Source: Phycisphaerales bacterium
GTDB lineage: Bacteria; Planctomycetota; Phycisphaerae; Phycisphaerales; UBA1924
Assembly (NCBI GenBank): GCA_029260495.1
Contig: JAJDDD010000004.1
Coordinates: 1-54,798 of the forward strand
DNA length: 54,798 nt
Direction: 5' to 3'
This document shows positions 32,197 through 41,429 of the stretch, one piece after another (the first letter of the stretch is position 1; every line of letters begins with the position of its first letter). A program made the position numbers and the translations under genes. The notes under the pieces are model-generated. The model was not told the DNA's origin. It saw only the letters and a list, made by a program, of their open reading frames with translations, and did no database searches.

Positions 32197-33711
32197 ATGG
32201 AAGCTTCAATAATCGAACGTGTGAAGAGCGCTGAGAATCTTCCCTCGCTGCCGACGGTCGCGGTGGAAGTGCTGCGTTTAACGAAGGATGAGAATGCGTC
32301 AGCGAATGATCTTGCGGAGGTGCTGCAGAACGATCCAGCGATGACTGCAAAGCTGCTGAAGGTGGTCAACTCATCGATGTTTGGTTTGTCGCGGGAGATC
32401 ACCTCGGTGAAGCAAGCGATGAATCTCCTGGGGTGGCGGACTGTGCGGATCATGGTGTTGAGCTTCTCTCTGGTTGAGATGATGAGCTCAGACGAGGGCG
32501 GCTTTGATTACGAATCGTACTGGAGACAGTCTCTGACAACAGCGGTGACGGCGAGGTTGATCGGCAAGGCGGCGAAGTCGAGGTGCGCTGAGGAGGCGTT
32601 TGTCGCGGGGCTTCTCTCAAATATCGGGCAGCTTGCTGCATTTCAATGCGCTGCCGATGTATACCAGCCGGTGCTTGAGGCGGCGAGGGAAAGTGAGAAG
32701 CCATTCTTTGAGATTGAACGCGAGCTGCTGGGTGTGACATACGCCCAACTTGGCGCGTCGCTTCTGGATGGGTGGGGGCTGCCTGAGTCGCTGTGTCAGG
32801 CGATTGGCGCTCATCTTGGTGACGGGCTTGACTCACTGGAGAATGAGGCGGACCAGATTGGACATTTGGTCCATGCTGCTTCTGCGCTGGCTGGTGTTTT
32901 TTGTCGCGACGTTCCGCCGGATCAGCTTGATGCGGCGAAGGCGAGCTGTATGAAAGAGACGAACGTGACACAGGAGGCGCTTGAAGAAGTGCTCGAGGGC
33001 CTTGATGATGCAGTGCGCGAAACGGCGTCATTACTTTCGATTCATGTCGGACAGACGTGCAACTACGCACAGATTCAGATGGAGGCGATGCAGCATCTGA
33101 CGCAGCTTTCGATGCAGGCGGAGGTCGAACGCCAGACGAGCCAAACCAAGGCGAATGAAGCTTTGCAAGAGGCGGATCGCTTGCAGCAGGAAAATCAGGT
33201 GATTCGCAAGAAGGCGACGACGGACGCGCTCACGAAGCTGCCGAACCGGGCGGCATTTGATGAGAAGTTGGAAGAGGCGCTGGCGAATGCAAAGAAGACG
33301 TCTGATCGGGTGGGCCTGATCATGATGGATGTGGATCACTTCAAGAAGTTCAACGACACCTATGGGCATCAGGCAGGCGATGAGGTGCTTCGCGTTGTTG
33401 GCGCGACGATTGCAACGATCACGAAGGGTGTAGCGTTCCCGGCGCGGTATGGGGGCGAGGAGTTCGCCGTGATTCTGTCGGGAGAAGCCGCGGACTCTAT
33501 ATCGCTGACAGCCGAGCATCTTCGCCGGCATATCGAAGAGAAACGCATTGAGTTCAACGGAGAAACGTTCAGCGTGACGGCGAGCTTCGGGGCGGCGAGA
33601 TTGCAGGCGCCGGCGGAGACGCTGACAGTTGAGCAGGTGATTGAGCAGGCTGACCAGATGCTCTACAAGGCAAAGGAAAACGGCCGAAACCGGCTTGAGT
33701 TGGCGGCCTGA
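32197..33711 (+). CDS. HDOD domain plus GGDEF diguanylate cyclase
   Basis: A 504-aa protein from ATG 32197 with AAGGAA upstream. The N-terminal HDOD domain (about residues 8-215) has LPSLPTVAVEVLRLTKDENASANDLAEVLQNDPAMTAKLLKVVNSSMFGLSREITSVKQAM. A helical linker and coiled coil (about 290-345) lead to the GGDEF domain (about 345-504): DALTKLPNRAAFD, DVDHFKKFNDTYGHQAGDEVL and the active-site GGEEF at 419-423. The inhibitory I-site (RxxD five residues before GGEEF) is absent (KGVA), so c-di-GMP feedback inhibition is not expected. It is a likely cyclase that opposes the HD-GYP phosphodiesterase at 11358. HDOD domains act as signalling scaffolds without catalytic activity. Confidence 0.92.
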   Translation: MEASIIERVKSAENLPSLPTVAVEVLRLTKDENASANDLAEVLQNDPAMTAKLLKVVNSSMFGLSREITSVKQAMNLLGWRTVRIMVLSFSLVEMMSSDEGGFDYESYWRQSLTTAVTARLIGKAAKSRCAEEAFVAGLLSNIGQLAAFQCAADVYQPVLEAARESEKPFFEIERELLGVTYAQLGASLLDGWGLPESLCQAIGAHLGDGLDSLENEADQIGHLVHAASALAGVFCRDVPPDQLDAAKASCMKETNVTQEALEEVLEGLDDAVRETASLLSIHVGQTCNYAQIQMEAMQHLTQLSMQAEVERQTSQTKANEALQEADRLQQENQVIRKKATTDALTKLPNRAAFDEKLEEALANAKKTSDRVGLIMMDVDHFKKFNDTYGHQAGDEVLRVVGATIATITKGVAFPARYGGEEFAVILSGEAADSISLTAEHLRRHIEEKRIEFNGETFSVTASFGAARLQAPAETLTVEQVIEQADQMLYKAKENGRNRLELAA

Positions 33712-33846
33712 GACTCACCCGACAATGAAAGTTTGAAACACGAGGCGGGGCGCGCACAGGCGTTCCGCCTTGTTTTTGCGCACGTTGTGTGGATAGTGAG
33801 CAGCTGGGTTGGCCAGGGGGGGTTGGCGGCGTGTTCCTCTGTCAAT

Positions 33847-33882
33847 GAAAAACGCCTGCGAGTGTGAGTCGCAGGCGTTTGT
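33847..33882 (-). terminator. Terminator between the GGDEF gene and clpC
   Basis: A 12-bp perfect stem (AAACGCCTGCGA 33850-33861 with TCGCAGGCGTTT 33869-33880, 7-nt loop). On the minus strand it is followed by a T run, so it ends the clpC transcript; it may also stop the convergent GGDEF transcript. Confidence 0.85.
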
Positions 33883-33924
33883 AAGTATTGGACGAGAGTG
33901 ATGAAGCGGGCAGCGCTTCAGTGT

Positions 33925-36459
33925 TTACTCGGCGCCGGCCTGAACGGTTTTCTCGCTGACACTCTTCTCATCGCCTTTGGATTTGTCGAAGGCAGCGTCG
34001 TAGCCGCTATCGAAGTAGAGATTGTCGGCGCCTTCCTTGTGGGTGACATCGATGACATTCTTCTCCTTGAGTTCACCGGAGAGCAACATTTCAGAGAGCG
34101 GATCCTCGATGTAGGAGCCAATCGCGCGGCGAAGCGGACGGGCGCCATAGTCAGGGTTGTAGCCCTTCTCGATGAGAAAGTCCTTGGCGGCCTGATCGAG
34201 GCGGAGCATGAGGCCCTGGTCTTCGACGCGGCCGACGACTTTCTTGGTTTCATACTCGACGATGGATTCCAGATCCTCCTTGGTGAGAGGCTGGAAGACG
34301 ATGGTCTCGTCCAGGCGATTGATGAACTCGGGGCGGAAGAAGCGATCGATCTCCTTCATCAGGACTTCCTTGATGTTGTCAAACTTCTGGCCTTCATCGC
34401 GCCGGCCGAAGCCGAAGCCGCCGCCGCCCTTGATGAGGTCGGCGCCAATGTTGGAGGTCATGATGAGAATGACATTGCGGAAGTCAACGTTCCTGCCGAA
34501 GGAGTCGGTGAGGCGCCCTTCCTCCATGATCTGGAGGAGCATGTTGAAGACATCAGGGTGGGCCTTCTCGACTTCATCGAGGAGAACAACGGCGTAAGGA
34601 CGGCGGCGGATGCGCTCTGTAAGCTGACCGCCTTCCTCGTAGCCGACGTATCCGGGAGGGGCGCCGATCAGGCGAGAGACATTGTGCTTCTCCATGTATT
34701 CGGACATGTCAAGATGCACAAGGGCGTCCTGATCGCCGAACATGAACTCGGCGAGCGCCTTGGAGAGCAGCGTCTTACCGACGCCTGAGGGCCCGACAAA
34801 GATGAACGAGCCCATGGGGCGGCGAGGGTCCTTGAGACCGGAACGAGCGCGTCGGATGGCCTTGGCGATCGCTTTGATCGCTTCGTCCTGGCTGATGACG
34901 GTCTTGTGCAGTTCTTCCTCGATGCGGAGGAGGCGCTGGGCTTCCTCTTTCTCGAGGCGCATGAGGGGGACGCCTGTCATCTTGGAGACGACCTCGGCGA
35001 TGACTTCATCGTCAACCGTTCCGCCGACCTCGTTGCACTGCTGGCGCCATTCGCGCTGGATCTTTTCTTTTTCGCGTCGGACCTGCTCGACCTGATCGCG
35101 AAGCTCAGCGGCGCGTTCGTAATCAGCGCCCTTGACGGCGTCATCCTTGTCAATGGAAAGCTTCTCGATCTGCTCTTCAAGCTCAGCGAGGTTCGGGGGC
35201 TTGGTCATGCTCTTCAGGCGCACGCGCGAGCCGGCTTCATCAATGACATCGATGGACTTGTCAGGCTGAACGCGCCCGGAGATGTAGCGATCGGAGAGTT
35301 CGACGGCTGCTTCGACCGCAGCGTCGGTGATCTTTACGCGGTGATGGGTTTCATACCGATCACGAAGCCCCTTGAGGATTTCAACGGTCTGCTTCTTGGA
35401 TGGCGGCTCGACCGTGATGGGCTGGAACCGGCGCACAAGGGCGGCGTCCTTCTCGATGTACTTGCGGTACTCATCGAAGGTGGTGGCGCCGATGCACTGG
35501 ATTTCACCGCGCGAGAGCGCGGGCTTGAGCACGTTGGAAGCGTCGATCGCGCCTTCCGCGCCGCCGGCTCCGACGAGCGTGTGCAGCTCATCAATGAAGA
35601 GAATAACGTTCTTGGCGCGGCGAACCTCGTTCATGACCGCCTTGATGCGCTCCTCGAACTGCCCGCGATACTTGGTGCCGGCGACCATCATCGCGAGGTC
35701 CAGGACGACAAGACGGCGCTCCTGGAGAAGCTCGGGCACATCGTTGTTGATGATGCGCTGGGCGAGACCTTCGACGATCGCGGTTTTGCCAACGCCTGCT
35801 TCACCAAGAAGCACGGGGTTATTCTTGGTGCGCCGGCAGAGAATCTGCAGGACGCGTTCGATTTCTTCGCTTCGCCCGATAACGGGGTCGAGCTGGCCGT
35901 CGCGGGCGAGTTCGGTGAGGTCGCGGCCGAAGCTGTCGAGCGCGGGGGTTTGCGACTTGCGCCGCTGCCCCTCGCCGCCACCGCCGGATGTGACGGTGTC
36001 GCCTTCTTCGCCGGCGTCAACACCCGCGCCGAGGAGATTGAGCACCTCTTCGCGGACCTCTTCGAGCTTGAGGCCTAGATTCATGAGGACCTGGGCTGCG
36101 ACGCCGTCGTGCTCGCGGAGGAGGCCGAGCAGCAGGTGCTCGGTCCCGACGTAGTTATGGTTCAGGCTGCGAGCTTCCTCGATGGCGAACTCGATAACCT
36201 TCTTGGCGCGGGGCGTCTGCGGGAGCTTGCCCATGGTGACCATGTCAGGCCCGCTCTTGACGAGCTTTTCGACTTCAAGACGGACCTTGCGGAGATCGAC
36301 GCCGAGATTTTTGAGGACATTCGCTCCGACACCCGAGCCTTCCTTGACCAGGCCGAGCAGGATGTGCTCTGTGCCGATGTACTCATGATTGAAGCGCTGG
36401 GCCTCCTGATTGGCGAGGGCCATCACTTTTCGAGCACGATCGGTGAAGCGTTCGAACAT
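33925..36459 (-). CDS. clpC: ClpC-type ATP-dependent Clp protease ATPase subunit
   Basis: An 844-aa AAA+ unfoldase that feeds proteins to ClpP. The start at ATG 36459 ([13 protein letters not shown]) follows TGGAGG; an upstream in-frame start would add an unrelated 45 residues. Two Clp_N repeats span about residues 1-150. D1 has Walker [14 protein letters not shown] and Walker [18 protein letters not shown] motif ([20 protein letters not shown]) lies in the M-domain, short as in ClpC rather than ClpB. D2 has [34 protein letters not shown] and [17 protein letters not shown]-terminal extension is acidic to polar. The ClpP-binding loop is in the D2 domain. In Gram-positives ClpC needs an adaptor (McsB or MecA); none is seen here. 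Confidence 0.93.
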   Translation of the reverse strand: MFERFTDRARKVMALANQEAQRFNHEYIGTEHILLGLVKEGSGVGANVLKNLGVDLRKVRLEVEKLVKSGPDMVTMGKLPQTPRAKKVIEFAIEEARSLNHNYVGTEHLLLGLLREHDGVAAQVLMNLGLKLEEVREEVLNLLGAGVDAGEEGDTVTSGGGGEGQRRKSQTPALDSFGRDLTELARDGQLDPVIGRSEEIERVLQILCRRTKNNPVLLGEAGVGKTAIVEGLAQRIINNDVPELLQERRLVVLDLAMMVAGTKYRGQFEERIKAVMNEVRRAKNVILFIDELHTLVGAGGAEGAIDASNVLKPALSRGEIQCIGATTFDEYRKYIEKDAALVRRFQPITVEPPSKKQTVEILKGLRDRYETHHRVKITDAAVEAAVELSDRYISGRVQPDKSIDVIDEAGSRVRLKSMTKPPNLAELEEQIEKLSIDKDDAVKGADYERAAELRDQVEQVRREKEKIQREWRQQCNEVGGTVDDEVIAEVVSKMTGVPLMRLEKEEAQRLLRIEEELHKTVISQDEAIKAIAKAIRRARSGLKDPRRPMGSFIFVGPSGVGKTLLSKALAEFMFGDQDALVHLDMSEYMEKHNVSRLIGAPPGYVGYEEGGQLTERIRRRPYAVVLLDEVEKAHPDVFNMLLQIMEEGRLTDSFGRNVDFRNVILIMTSNIGADLIKGGGGFGFGRRDEGQKFDNIKEVLMKEIDRFFRPEFINRLDETIVFQPLTKEDLESIVEYETKKVVGRVEDQGLMLRLDQAAKDFLIEKGYNPDYGARPLRRAIGSYIEDPLSEMLLSGELKEKNVIDVTHKEGADNLYFDSGYDAAFDKSKGDEKSVSEKTVQAGAE

Positions 36460-36772
36460 GGGGTTTGCCTCCAACACACTGGGCTGCCCGTGTGCGGGGC
36501 AGCATGAAACGGGCTGAATGCCCGAGAAAGAACAAGGTCGGTTCGAGTATACGCCTGCAGTGACGCCGAACCCTTCGGCCATTATCAGACGCAATCGGCG
36601 CGCCGGCCCGATTTGGTATCGGCTCGGCGACGGGGGCGATTGCAGGCGTTTCGGCCCACACTTTTGACGAATCTGGCAGGAGTGAGGTTACAGGAGGGCG
36701 CCGAAGTGGCAGGAGATGTCCCGTCAGGCGCTCTCCACGGGATTGGGCACGGGGCGAATCGCCCCCAGCTGC
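36460..36772. other. Leader and promoter region of clpC
   Basis: About 310 bp without a gene. It holds a TATACT -10 element for the minus strand (AGTATA at 36546-36551), an inverted repeat in the -35 position (36565-36579), and a short GGGGCG-AAT-CGCCCC hairpin at 36751-36765 just after the pterin dehydratase stop. Nothing else is recognisable; no RNA gene consensus is visible. Confidence 0.5.
36546..36579 (-). promoter_or_regulatory. Candidate clpC promoter with inverted-repeat operator
   Basis: Minus-strand TATACT (36546-36551) sits about 87 nt before the clpC ATG. The -35 position is filled by the perfect inverted repeat GCCGAA-CCC-TTCGGC (36565-36579) instead of a TTGACA match. A repressor or activator at this site would regulate clpC. 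CIRCE and CtsR-type sites are not seen. Confidence 0.35.
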
Positions 36773-37057
36773 TCACCCCCTGGCAAGAGTGTCGGCTGTG
36801 TTGGCGAGGTCAAAATCCTTCTCGGTGATGCCTCCGGCGTCGTGGGTGGAGAGCGTGAGCGTGACCTTGTTGTAGCGGATCAGAATATCCGGGTGATGCT
36901 GAGCTTCCTCTGCGGCGTCGGCGACAGCGTTGACAAACTTCATCGCGCGGATGAAATCATCGAAGAGAAAAGTTCGCTGGATCGCGTCATTGTTGACGCT
37001 CCAATCCGAGACCTTGTCAAGACTGGTTTGAATTTGATCTTCGGTGAGCGTTTGCAT
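36773..37057 (-). CDS. phhB: Pterin-4a-carbinolamine dehydratase (PCD/DCoH)
   Basis: A 94-aa protein with the family signature E-x3-H-H-P-x(5)-Y-x(9)-H-x(8)-D in EEAQHHPDILIRYNKVTLTLSTHDAGGITEKD; the two His after the helix and the later His are the catalytic residues. It dehydrates 4a-hydroxytetrahydropterin in the cytoplasm, usually to recycle cofactor for an aromatic amino acid hydroxylase. No hydroxylase is in this window, and many bacteria carry the gene without one. The start is ATG 37057 with TGGAGG upstream; the longer frame has no homology. It is divergent from the GluQ-like gene and upstream of clpC on the same strand. Confidence 0.92.
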   Translation of the reverse strand: MQTLTEDQIQTSLDKVSDWSVNNDAIQRTFLFDDFIRAMKFVNAVADAAEEAQHHPDILIRYNKVTLTLSTHDAGGITEKDFDLANTADTLARG

Positions 37058-37184
37058 CGGCTGGCCTCCACGGAGTTCTTGCGCCAGTATCTTCGGGCTC
37101 GGGGCGGCGAGGTCAAGCGCAGGGTTCGATTTCGCCTCCGAGGGGGCTGGTCGCCCCGTAGCTGGAAAGAAGGTCTGATTGACG

Positions 37185-38153
37185 ATGGCGAGCGAAGCAA
37201 CAAAACGGAAAACGCGCCTGGCGCCCTCGCCGACGGGGGCGCTGCACCTGGGGAATGTGCGCACGTTTCTGGTGAACTGGGCGTTGGCGCGGCAGGGCGG
37301 GTGGGACATTGTGCTTCGAGTTGAGGATCTTGACACGCCGCGCACCAAGCCGGGGGCGATTGATGAGAGCATTGAGATTCTGGAATGGCTTGGGATGGAC
37401 TGGGATGAGGGGCCGACGATTCAGACGGATGATCTCTCACCGCATCGGCGCGCGGTGGAGCAGCTTGCGCGCGCGGGGCTGGTGTATCCGTGTGAGCTCA
37501 CGCGGACGCAGATTGCGGAAGCAGCGACGGCGCCGCATGGATTGGAAAATACTCCGGATATGTCAAATCCGTCTCGTTTCCCCATTGAGTTGAGGCCGGA
37601 TGAGAGGCCGACAGTTTTTACAGATGTGGAAGCGAACTGGCGCTTTGTGACGCCGGCGGGTGATGTTGAGTTTGAGGACGCCTTTGCGGGCGCGCAACGG
37701 TTTGATGTGCTTGAGAACATCGGCGACATTGTGGTGTGGACGAAGCAGGGACACCCTTCGTATCAGCTTGCGGTCGTTGTTGATGATCATCGGCAGGGTG
37801 TGACGGATGTTGTTCGCGGGGACGATCTGCTTGATTCTGCGGCGAGGCAGTTGCTGCTGTACCGGGGATTGGGTCTGACACCGGAGCCGCGATACTTTCA
37901 TCTGCCGCTGGTTGTGGGTGCGGATGGACGGCGATTGGCGAAGCGACATGGGGATACGCGGGTTGTGCGCTGTCGGGCGTCTGGTGTGCGCGCGGAGCGG
38001 ATGATCGGGTTGATGGCGAGCTGGTGCGGGCTGGCGCGGGCGGAGATGGACGCGGAGGGGTTCGCGGGGGCGCTGGAGGTGGATAAGATTCCCCATAAGC
38101 CGATAGTTTTTACAGGTGAGGATGAAGCGTGGCTGATGTCAAACGAATCGTGA
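37185..38153 (+). CDS. gluQ: Glutamyl-Q tRNA(Asp) synthetase-like protein (GluQ-RS)
   Basis: A 322-aa truncated glutamyl-tRNA synthetase-like enzyme that has the catalytic domain but lacks the anticodon-binding domain. Motifs: RLAPSPTGALHLGN (HIGH class signature), VLRVEDLDTPRTKPG, WLGMDWDEGP, and RLAKRHGD for the KMSKS-like loop. GluQ-RS attaches glutamate to queuosine in tRNA(Asp) without needing a tRNA-linked acceptor end. Length (about 300 aa) and order of motifs fit. The start is ATG 37185; an in-frame TTG at 37179 is possible because GAAGG lies just ahead. The DUF192 gene overlaps its 3' end by 25 bp. Confidence 0.88.
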   Translation: MASEATKRKTRLAPSPTGALHLGNVRTFLVNWALARQGGWDIVLRVEDLDTPRTKPGAIDESIEILEWLGMDWDEGPTIQTDDLSPHRRAVEQLARAGLVYPCELTRTQIAEAATAPHGLENTPDMSNPSRFPIELRPDERPTVFTDVEANWRFVTPAGDVEFEDAFAGAQRFDVLENIGDIVVWTKQGHPSYQLAVVVDDHRQGVTDVVRGDDLLDSAARQLLLYRGLGLTPEPRYFHLPLVVGADGRRLAKRHGDTRVVRCRASGVRAERMIGLMASWCGLARAEMDAEGFAGALEVDKIPHKPIVFTGEDEAWLMSNES

Positions 38154-38647
38154 AGTGCGGCGTTGTGCTGGTTCTTGCGGTGTGCGCGGCTGTGTTGGCG
38201 CCGGGGTGTGACGAAGAGACGGCATCGGATATTGCGACGGTGAAGATCGGCGACGAGTATTTTCACCTGGAGATTGTCGCGGATGATGAGTCCCGATATC
38301 GCGGGCTTGGCGGACGTGAGTACATCGCCCCTGATGGGGGGATGCTTTTTGTGTTTCCGCGGACGTTGGCGCTTGCGTTTGTGATGCGGGACTGCCCGGT
38401 GGAGATTGATGTTGCGTATCTGGACGCAGCAGGCGCGGTGGTGGCGATGCACACGATGCCTGCGGAGGCGCCTCGCGGCGAGAATGAGTCGGAGTTTGAG
38501 TATGAGGCGAGGCTTGAGCGATATCCGAGTCGATTCGGCGCGATGTACGCGATCGAGACGGCTGGGGGACGTTTGTCGGCGGTGGGGCTGAAAGTTGGTG
38601 ACCGTGTGAAACTGGACCGGGAGAGGCTCAAGGCGTCGCTGCGCTGA
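38129..38647 (+). CDS. DUF192 family lipoprotein
   Basis: A 172-aa protein. The start is GTG 38129, overlapping the end of the GluQ-like gene. A signal peptide ends in a lipobox (LAPGC, Cys near residue 27), so it is probably an outer-membrane or periplasmic lipoprotein. The rest (about 35-172) is a DUF192 domain: DEYFHLEIVADDESRYRGLGGREYIAPDGGMLFVFP, FVMRDCPVEIDVAYLDAAGAVVAMHTMPAEA and the closing EGRFGAMYAIE-type segment. The function of the family is not established; it has a small barrel fold and has been linked to cell-envelope processes. RsbU-type phosphatase follows 87 bp downstream. Confidence 0.88.
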   Translation: MADVKRIVKCGVVLVLAVCAAVLAPGCDEETASDIATVKIGDEYFHLEIVADDESRYRGLGGREYIAPDGGMLFVFPRTLALAFVMRDCPVEIDVAYLDAAGAVVAMHTMPAEAPRGENESEFEYEARLERYPSRFGAMYAIETAGGRLSAVGLKVGDRVKLDRERLKASLR

Positions 38648-38734
38648 ACCGATTCGCGGAGAGCTTCGACCGTCTGCTGTCCGTTTGTTTTCGGGCGTCG
38701 TCGAGTCGGGCGAACAAATGGTGGTGCAACACGG

Positions 38735-39988
38735 ATGAGCGCCAGGCAAGTTTTATTGATGACGTCTGAATCGAGCGCGGCTGCGCTTCACGCGGTGTGG
38801 GATAGCGCAGCGTCGCAATGGCCGACCGGCGCTGCGGCGCCTGGCGTGCGCACGATTTCACTTCAAGCTGGCTTGGCGCAGGGGGCGGACCTTACGGGTT
38901 CTGCGGCGGTGATCGGGCTTGATGAATCGGTGAGCGCAGTTGAGGTGTTGCAGATCATTGATCTTCTTGAGGATCGGCTGATTCCGGCAGTGATGACGGG
39001 GCTCGGAGGGACGGAGGGCGCGCGGGCGACGAAGAACTGCGTCGGGGCGGCGCCGATTACGGACGATCCGACGATGCTGGCGGGGATGCTGGCTGCGCTT
39101 CTGGCGCGTCAGCAGACTGTTGAGGGGCTGCGGCTGGAGTTGGCTGCGGCGAAACGATGCCAGGGCGGTCTGGCGGAAGAGATTGATCGCATGCACGAGG
39201 AGTTGCAGCTTGCAGCGAGCGTGCAGCGCGAGTTTTTGCCGCGGGAACTGCCGACGCCGGCGGGAGTGGACATTGGTGTGCTATTCCGGCCTTGCGGGTA
39301 TGTGAGCGGGGATGTGTACAACGTTGTTGAGGTGGATGAAACACGGACGAGCTTTTTTCTTGCGGATGCAGTGGGACACGGAGTGCCGGCGGCGTTGATG
39401 ACGGTAAACATCTGCCGGGCGCTGCATATGGTCGAGCGGCGCTCATCGGGTGCCGAGTGGGTGACGCCCTCTGATGCGCTCACGCATTTGAATGAATCCA
39501 TGGTGCGCGGGCGCGGCGGGAGCAGGCGGTTTGCGACGGCGGTGTATGGGGTTATTGATTCAGCCAAGCAGAGTGTGACGCTTGCCACCGCGGGGCATCC
39601 GCCGCCGCTTCGGATTCGGGCGAACGGCGAGATTGAGCGCATCGAGACGGATGGCTGCCTGCTGGGAATCTTCCCGGATGGGACGTTTGAGGAAGTGACC
39701 TTCCCGATGAAGCCGGGCGATGCGTTGTTGGTTTACTCAGATGGGTTTGAGACGGCGTTTCCGCAGGGCAGCGCGGAAGAGCGGGCGGCGGGGCGCAAGC
39801 TGCCGAACTCCAAGTACATCGATCGGTTTGTGGAGCTTGCTGAAGTGGGACGGCGCGAAGGCATGGGCGCGGGAGTGGAGTCTTTGGCGCGGCAGCTTGA
39901 TGAACATGTTGGGTCGCTGCACCAGGTGGATGATCTGACGGCGCTGGCGATCGCGCCGCGCGCGATAGCGGCTCGGCGGGCGGCGTGA
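38735..39988 (+). CDS. RsbU/SpoIIE-type PP2C serine phosphatase
   Basis: A 417-aa protein. The N-terminal part (about residues 1-125) resembles a degenerate receiver domain without the phospho-Asp pocket; next is a coiled coil (about 128-165, LRLELAAAKRCQGGLAEEIDRMHEELQLAASVQREFLP), the typical lead into a PP2C-SpoIIE domain. The catalytic domain (about 175-410) has SGDVYN, FFLADAVGHGVPAALM, LLVYSDGFETA and VDDLTALAI with the metal-binding Asp residues. This class removes phosphate from STAS-domain antagonists of the RsbV/SpoIIAA kind. The one STAS protein in the window is encoded at 13004-13339; the link is an inference. Confidence 0.88.
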   Translation: MSARQVLLMTSESSAAALHAVWDSAASQWPTGAAAPGVRTISLQAGLAQGADLTGSAAVIGLDESVSAVEVLQIIDLLEDRLIPAVMTGLGGTEGARATKNCVGAAPITDDPTMLAGMLAALLARQQTVEGLRLELAAAKRCQGGLAEEIDRMHEELQLAASVQREFLPRELPTPAGVDIGVLFRPCGYVSGDVYNVVEVDETRTSFFLADAVGHGVPAALMTVNICRALHMVERRSSGAEWVTPSDALTHLNESMVRGRGGSRRFATAVYGVIDSAKQSVTLATAGHPPPLRIRANGEIERIETDGCLLGIFPDGTFEEVTFPMKPGDALLVYSDGFETAFPQGSAEERAAGRKLPNSKYIDRFVELAEVGRREGMGAGVESLARQLDEHVGSLHQVDDLTALAIAPRAIAARRAA

Positions 39989-40038
39989 GCTCGCATTGAT
40001 CGTGTTTTGTTTTCAACCAAAGTGGAATGTGCGAGCGT

Positions 40039-40815
40039 TTAGCGGCGACGGCGGCGCGTCAGGGCGCCTATTGCGATGACACCCAGTGCTCCGGCGCCTG
40101 GGGCTGGAACACTTGAGAAGATGAGGTTGTCGATGATCGCGGCGTCTTTGTTGATTTCGACGCTGCCGATGCCGTTCTGGGAGAAGAGGCCGATGAAGGT
40201 GTAGTCAGCGACGCCGACGGTTTGGATTGATGTGGAGTCTGAGAAGGAGACGATTTCGATGACCTGCCCGAGTGTGTCGCGGAAGGTGATGGTTGGGTCG
40301 GGAACCTGACTTGTTCCGTCGTTGTTGTTGATCATCCAGAAGCCGACGGCGCGGGTCGAAAAGGCGACGCCGCGTGCATCTACGCCGCCGACGAAGTTCA
40401 TTGTGAAGTTGTCGACATTAACGCTGGGGATTGAAATTTCGTTGTCTTCGAGCGACATGCCCATTGCTTCGGAAATCACCTGGAGGGCTCCGTCGAAGTT
40501 GGCGTTGCCGTCATTGACCCAGCGGACAGCGGGATCGAAGGTGACGCCCATGTTGGCGTATTCGTTGGCGGGCATGGCGCGTGTTTCGCCGGGGATCAGT
40601 GGGTCAAGATCATCACTGACGACCGCGGCGCCGGAGCCATCAAGATCGAATGTGATGTCGGTGCGATCGAGTCCGTCGAAGAAGCTCTTGTCGAAGAACG
40701 CCGCCTCAGCGGTTCCGGCTGCGCCCACCATCATCGCGATGGCGCCGAGAGCTGCGAAGCTCGCCAGCGGGAAATGAATTGACCGCGCCTGTGCGCTGAA
40801 GTTTGCGCGCTGCAT
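40039..40815 (-). CDS. Exported protein with PEP-CTERM-like sorting tail
   Basis: A 258-aa exported protein. AGGAG precedes ATG 40815. The signal peptide covers about residues 1-38 (ends TAEA then AFFDK). The mature part is Asp/Asn/Val/Thr-rich with a likely beta-sandwich (VDNFTMNFVGGVDARGVAFSTRAVGFWMINNNDGTSQVPDPTITFRD...). The tail is SSVPAPGAGALGVIAIGALTRRRRR: a VPAP proline motif, a hydrophobic stretch and an Arg cluster, like PEP-CTERM signals recognised by exosortases. It differs from the gene at 19629 (IPLP), so two variants exist in this genome. The function is unknown. Confidence 0.82.
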   Translation of the reverse strand: MQRANFSAQARSIHFPLASFAALGAIAMMVGAAGTAEAAFFDKSFFDGLDRTDITFDLDGSGAAVVSDDLDPLIPGETRAMPANEYANMGVTFDPAVRWVNDGNANFDGALQVISEAMGMSLEDNEISIPSVNVDNFTMNFVGGVDARGVAFSTRAVGFWMINNNDGTSQVPDPTITFRDTLGQVIEIVSFSDSTSIQTVGVADYTFIGLFSQNGIGSVEINKDAAIIDNLIFSSVPAPGAGALGVIAIGALTRRRRR

Positions 40816-40952
40816 GCCTGACTCCTCTCATCCAGCAACTGACGAAGCAGGCTCTGTGCAAAGCCAATAACAACGCCCGGACTACACAACGGCAGTCACT
40901 GCTGTGTTTGTGAGACCGACGACTCCCCGTGCAAGGGACGCCGGACGCATGC

Positions 40953-40980
40953 ACCATACACCGTCGTGATGAGGCGTCAA
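40953..40980 (-). promoter_or_regulatory. Candidate promoter of the PEP-CTERM-like gene at 40039
   Basis: On the minus strand TTGACG (40975-40980), 16 bp, TATGGT (40953-40958). Expected transcript start near 40946, giving a leader of about 130 nt before ATG 40815. The region 40816-40950 holds no gene. Confidence 0.45.
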
Positions 40981-41024
40981 GAAATTATTGAGCGAAGAGC
41001 AAACATGACGCCCAATAACGACAA

Positions 41025-41058
41025 GAAATAAGCCGAACACCCCGCAAGGGGCTCGGCT
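41025..41058 (-). terminator. Terminator after the small lipoprotein gene
   Basis: An outer stem AGCCGA (41031-41036) with TCGGCT (41053-41058) encloses CCCC-GCAA-GGGG; on the minus strand a T-rich stretch follows. The position, 54 bp beyond the minus-strand stop at 41112, fits. Confidence 0.6.
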
Positions 41059-41111
41059 GGCAAAACTTCACAACAGATTGTTCGCAGCGCAGTCTGGTAA
41101 CGCGCTGGATT

Positions 41112-41429
41112 TTATTGGTCGTTTGGATCGTCGATCGGAACGTCAGCGACGCGGATTTCGGCGGGGGCGTCCAGACCTTCGAGGTGCTTGGCGGCGAGCA
41201 TGATGTCATTCATGAGCACCACCCGGCCGATTGAGTCGCCGGCGCCGAGAGAGGCGAGTGTGTAGGAGCCCGGGGCTCCTCGCGACGGACCTGCTGCGAG
41301 CGCGACGACCTGCTGGGCGTCGTTGTGCCAGGATGTCTGACTGGAAGCGAGCCGTTGTGAGGTGCATCCGCCCAGAGCGAGAGCTCCGATGGTCGCCACG
41401 CCAGTCGCTGCGATCGCTGTCCAGTTCAT
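41112..41429 (-). CDS. Small lipoprotein of unknown function
   Basis: A 105-aa protein from ATG 41429, which gives a clean lipoprotein signal (MNWTAIAATGVATIGALALGGC, Cys22 lipidated). An in-frame ATG at 41477 adds 16 residues (MDNIRHDGFTYRSSVR) and remains possible. The mature part is short, with one Ala/Gly-rich stretch and an acidic end (DVPIDDPNDQ). No homologue is recognised. It stands alone between a terminator and the region upstream of the two-partner secretion genes, which are on the opposite strand. Confidence 0.7.
   Translation of the reverse strand: MNWTAIAATGVATIGALALGGCTSQRLASSQTSWHNDAQQVVALAAGPSRGAPGSYTLASLGAGDSIGRVVLMNDIMLAAKHLEGLDAPAEIRVADVPIDDPNDQ

Noticed and set aside
36600-36770. 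Structural RNA (SRP, RNase P or similar) near the clpC promoter
   Set aside because: The conserved core sequences are missing and the hairpins are short.
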